From Bacteroides mediterraneensis (GTDB taxonomy: Bacteria > Bacteroidota > Bacteroidia > Bacteroidales > Bacteroidaceae), in NCBI RefSeq assembly GCF_016900355.1, contig NZ_JACJKA010000008.1:1-64000 (forward strand): a stretch of DNA of 64,000 bases, written 5' to 3'. Of this stretch, positions 1 through 7,950 are shown piece by piece (the stretch's first letter is position 1; every line of letters begins with the position of its first letter). The notes under the pieces were generated by a model. That model did not search any database. It was given only the letters and a program-made list of their open reading frames with translations, and was not told the origin of the DNA. The position numbers and the translations under genes are program-made.

Positions 1-27
1 TATCTTTGCCATATTACTTTGCTTATG

Positions 28-89
28 CCTAAAGATACAAAATCTTTAGGTAATAACAACGCCTCGGCTTGGGAAAGTCGGGGCGTTGT
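28..89. other. two intergenic hairpins, role unknown
   Basis: A perfect 9-bp inverted repeat (CCTAAAGAT, 5-nt loop, ATCTTTAGG; 28-50) is followed by a longer hairpin whose outer arms are ACAACGCC (56-63) and GGCGTTGT (82-89). Neither has a clear U-tract on either strand, so neither is an obvious terminator. A promoter-like TATCTTTG sits at 1-8 on the plus strand, but no plus-strand gene follows. The gene to the left lies outside the window. Confidence 0.4.
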
Positions 90-92
90 CAT

Positions 93-127
93 AAAAAAAG
101 AGGGTATGCATTTTGACACACCCTCTT
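93..127 (-). terminator. rho-independent terminator of fur-purA
   Basis: On the minus strand, arms AAGAGGGT and ACCCTCTT (98-127) form a hairpin followed at once by a run of T (93-97). It lies 24 nt past the purA stop codon. Confidence 0.75.
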
Positions 128-150
128 CCCAATTTATTCAGATAAATAAA

Positions 151-1419
151 TCAATCCACGTAACGTTCAATTGTCTGTTCACGGTCAGGACCTACAGATA
201 CAATCTTTATCGGAGTACCCAACTGTTCTTCCAAGAAAGTGATATACGCATTGAATTCTTCGGGGAATTCATCTTCACTGGTCATCTTGGTCATATCCGT
301 CTTCCAGCCCGGAAGTTCTGCATATACAGGTTCAACTCCTTCTGTAATGTCGAACGGGAAGTAATCAATTTCCTCTCCATTGACTTTGTATGCCACACAA
401 GCCTTGATGGTATCGAAATCGTCCAAGACATCGCTCTTCATCAAAATCAACTGAGTAACCCCATTAATCATAATAGCATAACGCAATGCCACCAAGTCAA
501 CCCATCCGCAACGACGTTCACGACCCGTTACAGCTCCATATTCATGTCCCAAATCACGAATTTTCTTTCCGGTTTCATCAAAAAGTTCAGTAGGGAACGG
601 ACCTGAACCTACACGTGTACAATAAGCTTTCATGATACCATACACTTCACCGATTTTATTAGGACCTAATCCCAAACCCGTACAAGCACCTGCACAGATG
701 GTATTGGAAGAAGTGACAAACGGATAAGAACCAAAGTCTACATCCAACATGGTACCCTGAGCACCTTCACAAAGTACAGACTTACCTTCATTCAGCAGAC
801 GGTTCACTTCATGCTCGCTGTCTACCAACGGGAACTGACGGAGATATTCAATACCTTCCATCCATTGTTTTTCCAGTTCCGTAATATCATATTCATAATT
901 CAGGCTCTTCAGGATTGCTTCATGGCGTGCTTTGGCAGCTGCATATTTAGCCTCGAAGTTATGCAGGATATCTCCCACACGCAGTCCGTTACGACTCACC
1001 TTATCTGTATAAGTCGGGCCAATACCCTTTCCGGTAGTTCCCACTTTAGAAGCACCTTTTGCCGCTTCGTATGCTGCATCCAAAATACGGTGAGTAGGCA
1101 GAATCAGATGGGCTTTCTTAGAAATGTGCAAACGTTCCTTCAACGGGTGACCGCTTGCTTCCAATGCTTCAGCCTCAGCCTTGAACAAAGCCGGGTCAAG
1201 CACCACTCCATTACCGATGATATTTACTTTATCACCTTGAAAGATTCCAGAAGGAATAGAACGGAGCACATATTTCTGACCTTCAAATTCAAGAGTATGT
1301 CCGGCGTTCGGGCCACCCTGAAAACGAGCAACCACATCGTAACGGGGAGTCAATACATCGACCACTTTACCCTTTCCTTCGTCGCCCCATTGTAAACCTA
1401 ACAAAACATCTACTTTCAT
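151..1419 (-). CDS. purA: adenylosuccinate synthetase
   Basis: Joins IMP and aspartate using GTP to form adenylosuccinate, the first committed step to AMP, in the cytoplasm. The 422-residue length is normal for the family. The N-terminal GDEGKGK loop is at residues 12-18 with catalytic Asp13, and GGPNAGHTL carries catalytic His41. A GTTGKGIGP segment near residue 130 matches the IMP-binding region. The gene starts 31 nt after the Fur-family gene with no promoter seen between them, so the two are probably co-transcribed. A terminator follows. Identity is secure from the motifs. Confidence 0.97.
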   Translation of the reverse strand: MKVDVLLGLQWGDEGKGKVVDVLTPRYDVVARFQGGPNAGHTLEFEGQKYVLRSIPSGIFQGDKVNIIGNGVVLDPALFKAEAEALEASGHPLKERLHISKKAHLILPTHRILDAAYEAAKGASKVGTTGKGIGPTYTDKVSRNGLRVGDILHNFEAKYAAAKARHEAILKSLNYEYDITELEKQWMEGIEYLRQFPLVDSEHEVNRLLNEGKSVLCEGAQGTMLDVDFGSYPFVTSSNTICAGACTGLGLGPNKIGEVYGIMKAYCTRVGSGPFPTELFDETGKKIRDLGHEYGAVTGRERRCGWVDLVALRYAIMINGVTQLILMKSDVLDDFDTIKACVAYKVNGEEIDYFPFDITEGVEPVYAELPGWKTDMTKMTSEDEFPEEFNAYITFLEEQLGTPIKIVSVGPDREQTIERYVD

Positions 1420-1450
1420 GATTCTTTATGTTTTATATATTCTTTAAATA

Positions 1451-1909
1451 TTATTTCTTTTTCCGTTTAGCAGCCATACACTTGCTGCACAGGCCATAGA
1501 TATACAGCGAATAATGCGATGCATAAAATCCTTTCAATTTTGTCAGCGCGATGGCCTGTTTCAGATGGTCGTCTTCAAACTCTGAAACTCTTCCACAGCA
1601 GGTGCAAATCATGTGATGATGAGTTTCGTTGTTGTACGAACGTTCATATTGAGAAGTATTGCCAAACTGGTGCTTGATGACCAATCCTGCATCGATGAGC
1701 AGGATGATAGTATTGTACAAGGTGGCCCGACTCACCCGGAACTTTTCCTTTTCCGCCATATAGCTGTACAATTCATCCACATCAAAATGTCCTTTGATGG
1801 AATAAATCGTTTCAAGTATGGCATAACGTTCAGGCGTTTTCCGGTGTCCGTTCTTCTGCAAATACTCTGTAAGGATTTGTTTGACTGTCTCTTTTATATT
1901 CTCTTCCAT
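1451..1909 (-). CDS. Fur-family transcriptional regulator
   Basis: A 152-residue metal- or peroxide-sensing repressor of the Fur/PerR/Zur superfamily. The winged-helix part (about residues 20-90) contains RVSRATLYNTI, the family's recognition helix. A HHH segment at 97-99 and two cysteine pairs, C102/C105 and C141/C144, match the regulatory and structural metal sites. Which metal or signal it senses cannot be read from sequence; Fur, PerR and Zur all remain possible. Its promoter has a TAACTTTG -7 box, and purA follows 31 nt downstream. The tail is strongly basic (KRKKK). Confidence 0.92.
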   Translation of the reverse strand: MEENIKETVKQILTEYLQKNGHRKTPERYAILETIYSIKGHFDVDELYSYMAEKEKFRVSRATLYNTIILLIDAGLVIKHQFGNTSQYERSYNNETHHHMICTCCGRVSEFEDDHLKQAIALTKLKGFYASHYSLYIYGLCSKCMAAKRKKK

Positions 1910-1929
1910 CCCAATAATCGTTCAGCGGT

Positions 1930-1937
1930 CAAAGTTA
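1930..1937 (-). promoter_or_regulatory. -7 box of the fur-purA promoter
   Basis: TAACTTTG on the minus strand matches the Bacteroides TAnnTTTG -7 consensus, 20 nt before the fur start codon. No good -33 element is visible. Confidence 0.6.
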
Positions 1938-1962
1938 TATTATTTTGAGTAATTTAGAAAGA

Positions 1963-2640
1963 TTACAGGCTATATTCTATCTCATTTTTTAATTCTGTGG
2001 CAATTGTACGGATTTCCGGTTTAGAAGATTTCTGCAGATTTCCCAACTGACGGAGTACCGTACGGGAGTTCGTTCTCGACTGTATGGCAAACTTGCAAAT
2101 TGCCTTGGCCGCCACCCCACGCATGTCCGAATTTCCTTCCAAGACAGTAAAGGCCTGGTCTAGGAATTCAGCTTCCGCTCTTTCGTTCAGTGCCCATCCT
2201 TTCATCAGCAGACGGGTCATCAGCAAATAGCCGCACAGCTGGAAATATTCGCGCTCATCGGCCATCCAGGGAAACACCACTTCCGAAGCATACGGCAGAC
2301 GCTGGAAAAGATTCATCACCGTATATTCTGCCAGTTCCGGGTAGTGCATGTCTTCTATCCATATTTCGGCAATCTCCCGATAGAAGGTTTCTACAGGCTG
2401 CAAAAGCCCTGCCATAATCTTGCATTCACGGATGTTCTCTTTCCACAAAGCCTGAGCCAGTTCATGATTGGGCTCATACTCCGCCGCAATTTCTTTAATG
2501 CGAGGATATTCAATACCAAAATTCAACTTATAATCAAATCCTTTTTCCCGCATACTTTGGGAAATCATTCCATTCATAAACAAACGGAACTTTGACTTGA
2601 TTTCTCTTATCGTTTCATGTATTTCTGCTTCTGTCATCAT
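1963..2640 (-). CDS. DNA alkylation repair protein, AlkD-like HEAT-repeat family
   Basis: About 225 residues. The helical, Trp- and acidic-rich sequence (ALWKENIRECKIMAGLL, then FPWMADEREYFQLCGYLL) resembles the AlkD-type DNA glycosylase family, a HEAT-repeat solenoid that removes bulky alkylated bases. The chosen start is the ATG overlapping the stop of the upstream peptidase gene (TTGATGATG), which indicates translational coupling. A TTG one codon earlier is in frame but less likely. The glycosylase activity is inferred from the family; catalytic residues were not checked one by one. Confidence 0.8.
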   Translation of the reverse strand: MMTEAEIHETIREIKSKFRLFMNGMISQSMREKGFDYKLNFGIEYPRIKEIAAEYEPNHELAQALWKENIRECKIMAGLLQPVETFYREIAEIWIEDMHYPELAEYTVMNLFQRLPYASEVVFPWMADEREYFQLCGYLLMTRLLMKGWALNERAEAEFLDQAFTVLEGNSDMRGVAAKAICKFAIQSRTNSRTVLRQLGNLQKSSKPEIRTIATELKNEIEYSL

Positions 2641-4607
2641 CAAATTTTCAAATTAGAATAATCCCGGCCATAACGAAACATCTGCTCCTTATAGCCTTCT
2701 GTATAATCTACTTTCACGTCCACAATCCGGCCTTCCACATCGTATTCCGGACGATATACCGGATTGACAAATCCCTTGTAAGGAGCCAGATGCAAGGCAC
2801 GGTAACGAGCCAGCACTTCTTCGTGAAGCGACGCATCCAGTTTCACGGCATATTTTTCTATCAACGTACGAGCTGCTTCGTAATCGCCTTCACTCTTGAT
2901 ACGCTGAATCTCACTCAGCAACCTGCCGAACAAGTTGCGCAACTGAGGATAATCATTGATTTTTACATACGTCTTTCCTTCTTTTTTCACCAGTTCCACC
3001 ACATTCATCGGTTTGCCGTTTTCAAGAGCCCAACGGGCAATCAACTGACGATTACGCATATGTGCCTCTTCCAAATCGCATCCCGGCTCAATACGCACCA
3101 TTTGGGTTAGCAATCCGTTCATCATATACGCATAATATTCAGCCTTATACGCTTCTTCATCAGGAGTCAAGCCCAGTTCCACCAGCTTTTTGTCAGGGAG
3201 ATAATACAAACCGAACAAATCGGCACGGGCTTCTTCAATGGTAGAACCATACGCTTTCAAGGCATCCGGATCCACTCCCGGCAGCAATTTGCCGGAGCCA
3301 TGCCCTACACATTCATGCAGGTCGGTATGAAGGTCACCGGTGATGTCGGCATATTTCTCGAGCAAGTCCTTTTCCACTTGACTATACACAAACTCATCGC
3401 GGAAACCATTGCCTTTGGCAGCCTTGTTATAAGCATCTGTAAGGTTTCCAATCGTTACCGACTTGGAGCCATGCACACTACGAATCCAGTTGGAATTAGG
3501 CAGATTGATGCCAATGGCCGAACTCGGATACAAATCACCGCCCAGCATTGCAGCCGTAATCACCTTAGCTGAAACTCCCTTTACGACCTCTTTCTTGAAA
3601 GAAGGAGACACCGGAGAATGATCTTCAAACCATTGAGCATGCTGGCTGATGATTTCTGTACGCCGGGTAGCCTCCTCATCCTTGAAATTGACGATAGACT
3701 CCCAGCTGGCCTTCATGCCCAGCGGATCGCCGTAGCTCTCGATAAATCCGTTAACGAAATCCACTTTCGAATCCGTATCTTTCAGCCAAGCAATTGAATA
3801 CGCATCAAACACTTTCAAGTCGCCGGTACGATAGAAATCCACCAACAGCCGAATCACCTCACGCTGTGAATCGTTCTCTGCTACCTTTTCCGCTTTTTCC
3901 AACCAGGCAACAATCTTTTCGATGGCTTCTCCATACATTCCGTCCAGTTTCCATACTTCTTCCTGCAAGACACCCTCTTTCTTCACCAGACGGCTGTTCA
4001 TTCCATACATCACCGGATGCGGATCTCCCTGCGACTTCTGCTGTGCATAAAACTGTTCAGCTTCCTGCTGCGTCACCCCTTCATAATAGTTGGCCGCTGA
4101 AGTCACCACCAGGTCTTCCCCATCCGCCTGATTCACCCGTTTAGGCATGACTTTCGGATCAAATATCACCGGGAACAACTCCTGGCACATGTCCTCCACC
4201 GATTGTCCAGCCTTCAACGGAAGCTGTGACACATCCACTTTGTCAATCCACTTCCGTAAGAATTCCGGCGAGAAACCCGGCACAAACTTATCGCAGCCAT
4301 AATGATGGTATATGCCGCTGGAAAACCAAACCCGTTTCAAATAGACTTCCAGCCCTTGGAATTCCTTATCATTCTTATCACCCGAATAAGTGGTATAAAC
4401 CACTTCCAGCAATTTCCGGATTTGCAGATTATACTTTCCATTCTGATCAAACAGTATATCTCTTCCTTCCAATGCAGCTTGTGACAAATAATACACCAGT
4501 TCTTTCTGCTTTAAGGACAGATGCTCAAAACCGGCCACACAATAGCGCAACAATTGCAAATCGGCAAATTGTTCTACGATATAATAGAAATTTTCTTTTG
4601 TACTCAT
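2640..4607 (-). CDS. dipeptidyl peptidase III, zinc metallopeptidase family M49
   Basis: Removes dipeptides from the N-terminus of oligopeptides. The 655-residue protein has the zinc motif HECVGHGSGK near residue 430 and EEARADLFGLYYL about 50 residues later, which supplies the third ligand. Classical M49 enzymes have HELLGH; the Bacteroides branch has HECxGH, as here. No signal peptide is seen at MSTKENFYYI, so it is probably cytoplasmic. It overlaps the alkD start, forming a two-gene unit. Peptide turnover is the likely role; the DNA-repair neighbour may have no functional link. Confidence 0.93.
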   Translation of the reverse strand: MSTKENFYYIVEQFADLQLLRYCVAGFEHLSLKQKELVYYLSQAALEGRDILFDQNGKYNLQIRKLLEVVYTTYSGDKNDKEFQGLEVYLKRVWFSSGIYHHYGCDKFVPGFSPEFLRKWIDKVDVSQLPLKAGQSVEDMCQELFPVIFDPKVMPKRVNQADGEDLVVTSAANYYEGVTQQEAEQFYAQQKSQGDPHPVMYGMNSRLVKKEGVLQEEVWKLDGMYGEAIEKIVAWLEKAEKVAENDSQREVIRLLVDFYRTGDLKVFDAYSIAWLKDTDSKVDFVNGFIESYGDPLGMKASWESIVNFKDEEATRRTEIISQHAQWFEDHSPVSPSFKKEVVKGVSAKVITAAMLGGDLYPSSAIGINLPNSNWIRSVHGSKSVTIGNLTDAYNKAAKGNGFRDEFVYSQVEKDLLEKYADITGDLHTDLHECVGHGSGKLLPGVDPDALKAYGSTIEEARADLFGLYYLPDKKLVELGLTPDEEAYKAEYYAYMMNGLLTQMVRIEPGCDLEEAHMRNRQLIARWALENGKPMNVVELVKKEGKTYVKINDYPQLRNLFGRLLSEIQRIKSEGDYEAARTLIEKYAVKLDASLHEEVLARYRALHLAPYKGFVNPVYRPEYDVEGRIVDVKVDYTEGYKEQMFRYGRDYSNLKI

Positions 4608-4751
4608 TCCTGATTTATTTTACGTTCGTACATAATTATACAAAAATCGCAGAAGTTTTTCAATCTCACAACAATCCCCCCGAAAAGTTTACCAAAAAAC
4701 TTCACCTCCCGACAAAAATAAGAGAAAGCGGCAAGTCTTTAAATTTTTACC

Positions 4752-4759
4752 TATCTTTG
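4752..4759 (+). promoter_or_regulatory. -7 box of the recQ promoter
   Basis: TATCTTTG, an exact TAnnTTTG match, ends 17 nt before the recQ ATG in the gap between the divergent peptidase and helicase genes. Confidence 0.65.
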
Positions 4760-4776
4760 TATCTAAATTTAGAATC

Positions 4777-6618
4777 ATGAGAGAAAAAATGCTGAAAACG
4801 CTCAAATCTTATTTTGGGTATACTTCTTTCCGTCCGCTTCAAGAACAAATCATTTCCACCATACTGCAAAAGAAAGACACACTGGTACTTATGCCTACCG
4901 GAGGAGGAAAATCGATGTGTTACCAACTGCCGGCACTCCTGATGGAAGGAACCGCCATCGTGGTTTCTCCACTGATATCTCTCATGAAAGACCAGGTGGA
5001 ATCCTTGCAAGCCAACGGTATCGTAGCCCGTGCGTTAAACAGTACCAACGACGACGCGACCAACGCCCAGCTTTACTTTGAATGCGTACAAGGAAGGGTC
5101 AAACTGCTTTATATATCGCCCGAAAGACTGATGTCTGAAATGAACTATCTGCTGCGCGACATCAACATCTCCCTGTTCGCCATCGACGAGGCGCATTGTA
5201 TCTCTCACTGGGGACATGACTTCCGACCGGAATATACCCAACTGAAGAACATCCGACGTTTCTTCCCCCACGTGCCGGTAATGGCCTTGACCGCCACAGC
5301 CGATAAGATTACCCGTGAAGACATCATACAACAATTGGAAATGCGCAACCCGGAAATCTTCATTTCTTCCTTCGACCGCCCGAACCTGAGTCTAGAGGTG
5401 AAACGAGGCTATCCGCAGAAAGAAAAAATAAAAACCATCGTCAAATTCCTGCGACGCCACCGGAACGAAAGCGGCATCATCTATTGCATGAGCCGCAACG
5501 GGACAGAAAAGGTGGCCGGTCTGCTCGAAGAAGAAGGATTCGACGTAGGAGTCTACCATGCAGGATTATCGAACGAGCAGCGGGAAATGATGCAGGATGA
5601 TTTCATCAACGACCGCATACAGATTATCTGCGCCACCATTGCTTTCGGCATGGGAATTGACAAGTCGAATGTCAGATGGGTCATCCATTACAACCTTCCC
5701 AAAAGCATTGAGAACTTTTACCAGGAAATCGGACGGGCAGGACGCGACGGACTTCCCAGCGAGACCTTGCTGTTCTATTCCTTCAGCGACATCATCCTCT
5801 TGTCGCGCTTTGCCGCCGAAAGCCATCAGCAGAGCATCAACCTGGAAAAACTGAACCGCATGCAGCAGTATGCGGAGTCTGACATCTGCCGCCGCAGAAT
5901 CCTGCTGAACTACTTTGGAGAGACCATGGATCACGATTGCGGCAACTGCGATGTGTGCAAAAACCCGCCGGAACGCTTTGACGGTACCATCATCGTGCAA
6001 AAGGCCCTGAGTGCCATAGCCCGTACCGACCAACAAATCGGTACCCGTACGCTTATTGACATTCTGAAAGGTTACGCCTCTTCCGAAGTCCTTGAAAAAG
6101 GCTACGACAAGCTGAAGACGTATGGCGTAGGTCGTGATGTACCTGGAAAAGACTGGCAAGATTACCTGCTCCAGATGCTGAACCTCGGATATTTTGAAAT
6201 TGCCTACAACGAAAACAATCACCTGAAAATTACCCCCTCTGGGAAAAAGGTCCTCTTCGGGAAAGAACGGGCCCCACTGGTGGTCATCAAACGGGAGGAA
6301 TCGCATGGCAAGAAAACTGCGGCAAAAGGTCACAAAGCGGCGGCTCCCGTACCCATGTTCTCCTCTACCGTCTTTGAAGAAGAAGATGCCGAACTGTTTG
6401 AAAAGCTCCGTTTGCTCCGGAAAGACCTGGCCGACCAACTGGCTATCCCGGCCTACATCGTCTTATCAGACAAAACCTTGCATCTGCTGGCGTTCAAGAA
6501 ACCCCAAAGCATAGAAGAGTTCGGTGAAATCAGCGGCATCGGTGAGTTCAAGAAAGAAAGATACGGCAAAGACTTCCTCACCGTCATCCACAACCATTTG
6601 CAGAAAAAAGCAGATTGA
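4777..6618 (+). CDS. recQ: ATP-dependent DNA helicase RecQ
   Basis: A 3'-5' DNA helicase acting in recombination and fork repair. Walker A TGGGKS is at residues 41-46. DEAH is within AIDEAHCISHWGHDF, which includes the RecQ aromatic-rich loop. The second helicase lobe ends with the arginine-finger segment QEIGRAGRDG. A zinc-binding cysteine set follows (CRRR, then CGNCDVC), then a winged-helix region and a C-terminal HRDC domain over roughly the last 80 residues. The 613-residue length is typical of a complete bacterial RecQ. It is transcribed alone and faces oadB across a shared terminator. Confidence 0.96.
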   Translation: MREKMLKTLKSYFGYTSFRPLQEQIISTILQKKDTLVLMPTGGGKSMCYQLPALLMEGTAIVVSPLISLMKDQVESLQANGIVARALNSTNDDATNAQLYFECVQGRVKLLYISPERLMSEMNYLLRDINISLFAIDEAHCISHWGHDFRPEYTQLKNIRRFFPHVPVMALTATADKITREDIIQQLEMRNPEIFISSFDRPNLSLEVKRGYPQKEKIKTIVKFLRRHRNESGIIYCMSRNGTEKVAGLLEEEGFDVGVYHAGLSNEQREMMQDDFINDRIQIICATIAFGMGIDKSNVRWVIHYNLPKSIENFYQEIGRAGRDGLPSETLLFYSFSDIILLSRFAAESHQQSINLEKLNRMQQYAESDICRRRILLNYFGETMDHDCGNCDVCKNPPERFDGTIIVQKALSAIARTDQQIGTRTLIDILKGYASSEVLEKGYDKLKTYGVGRDVPGKDWQDYLLQMLNLGYFEIAYNENNHLKITPSGKKVLFGKERAPLVVIKREESHGKKTAAKGHKAAAPVPMFSSTVFEEEDAELFEKLRLLRKDLADQLAIPAYIVLSDKTLHLLAFKKPQSIEEFGEISGIGEFKKERYGKDFLTVIHNHLQKKAD

Positions 6619-6644
6619 ACCATCCTCTCCCAGATATCCACAAC

Positions 6645-6689
6645 AAAAAAGGATTGCAAAGCGACTCTTTCACTTTGCAATCCTTTTTT
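6645..6689. terminator. bidirectional terminator between recQ and oadB
   Basis: A perfect 17-bp stem (arms 6645-6661 and 6673-6689, GC-rich core GGATTGCAAAG) with an 11-nt loop. The A6/T6 ends supply U-tracts on both strands, so it can serve both convergent units. Confidence 0.9.
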
Positions 6690-6711
6690 ATTTTACTGAA
6701 GTTCCACCCGG

Positions 6712-7950
6712 TTATCCGAGGAAGGAAATCAGTACACCGGCTGCTACGGCAGAACCGATTACACCGGAAATATTACTTGCCATACAATATTGCAGCACGT
6801 GGTTCTTCGGGTCATATTTCAAGGCAATTTCGTTGGCTACACGGCTGGCCATCGGCACGGCACTCAATCCGGTAGCACCAATCAGCGGATTGATCTTCTT
6901 CTTGGTGAAGAGGTTGACCACCTTCACAAACAAGATACCACCAGAAATAGACAAAGCGAATGCCAAGAAACCGCCAATTACGATACCGATGGTTGTCCAG
7001 TTCAGGAAGGCATCGGTTGTCATGGTTGCTCCTACAGAAATGCCCAGGAAGATAGTAGCCGCATTCATGATGCTGTTGGAAGCGGCATCGAACAAACGGG
7101 AAGTGTTGCTACCGATTTCCTTTACCAAGTTACCGAACATCAGCATACCAATCAAAGGCACTGCACTCGGCACGAACAAGGCCACAATCGTAGTACATGC
7201 AATCGGGAAAATGATTTTCAGTACACGCAGGTTCTTGATTTCTGTCTTTGAAGGATATTTCTTTTCCTGTTCCTTCATATTGATGGACAGTTCCTTCTTC
7301 GTACACCAGATACGTACCACCAGCGGCACGATAACCGGAACCAAAGCCATGTAAGAATAAGCTGCAATGGCAATCGGACCCAGCAAATGAGGAGCCAGCT
7401 TAATAGTGGTAAAGATGGCTGTCGGACCGTCGGCACCACCAATGATACCCAGAGAAGCAGCTTCTTTCGGAGTGAAGCCCATCAGGATAGAAACCAGCAA
7501 TACGGCAAAAATACCCAGCTGGGCAGCCGCGCCGAAGATAGAAAGACGAAGATTACGCAACATCGGACCAAAGTCGGTCAGCGCACCTACACCCATGAAA
7601 ATAATCGGCGGCAGGAATCCTGTCTTAATCAACATATAATAAATGAAGTTCATCAGTCCCAGGTCGTGTGCAATTTCATGCAGCGGCATTTCCCAGATGT
7701 TCTTCATCACACCGTTCACCATGACCATTCCGTTCTCGTCGGCCTGCACAACTCCCATGTCGCCTCCCGGGAAGTTGGCCAGCAACACACCGAAAGCGAT
7801 AGGCACCAGCAACAGCGGTTCATACTGTTTCTTGATACCCAGATAGAGCAGGACGAAAGCGATGGCATACATGATGAGAAACCGCGGGTCAGCAGCAATG
7901 TTGCTGAAAGCGGTCATATCATATAATCTTTCTAATATATCTTCCATCAC
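6712..7950 (-). CDS. oadB: Na+-pumping decarboxylase beta subunit (oxaloacetate or methylmalonyl-CoA type)
   Basis: The integral membrane subunit that decarboxylates carboxybiotin and couples it to Na+ export. The 412 residues are strongly hydrophobic with many membrane segments. The signature GGADGPTAIFTTIKLAP, with the Asp essential for Na+ coupling in this family, is seen mid-protein. The start overlaps the alpha-subunit stop by 4 nt, so the two are translationally coupled. The beta subunit alone does not tell oxaloacetate decarboxylase from methylmalonyl-CoA decarboxylase. Confidence 0.9.
   Translation of the reverse strand: MMEDILERLYDMTAFSNIAADPRFLIMYAIAFVLLYLGIKKQYEPLLLVPIAFGVLLANFPGGDMGVVQADENGMVMVNGVMKNIWEMPLHEIAHDLGLMNFIYYMLIKTGFLPPIIFMGVGALTDFGPMLRNLRLSIFGAAAQLGIFAVLLVSILMGFTPKEAASLGIIGGADGPTAIFTTIKLAPHLLGPIAIAAYSYMALVPVIVPLVVRIWCTKKELSINMKEQEKKYPSKTEIKNLRVLKIIFPIACTTIVALFVPSAVPLIGMLMFGNLVKEIGSNTSRLFDAASNSIMNAATIFLGISVGATMTTDAFLNWTTIGIVIGGFLAFALSISGGILFVKVVNLFTKKKINPLIGATGLSAVPMASRVANEIALKYDPKNHVLQYCMASNISGVIGSAVAAGVLISFLG

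Noticed and set aside
19-606. 195-codon open frame antisense to purA
   Set aside because: It opens before purA but runs mostly opposite a highly conserved gene. Its codon pattern follows purA in reverse, and the peptide shows no recognised motif.
5566-6438. 290-codon frame antisense to recQ
   Set aside because: It is a shadow of the GC-rich third positions in recQ, with no promoter or start context, and the recQ motifs are unbroken.
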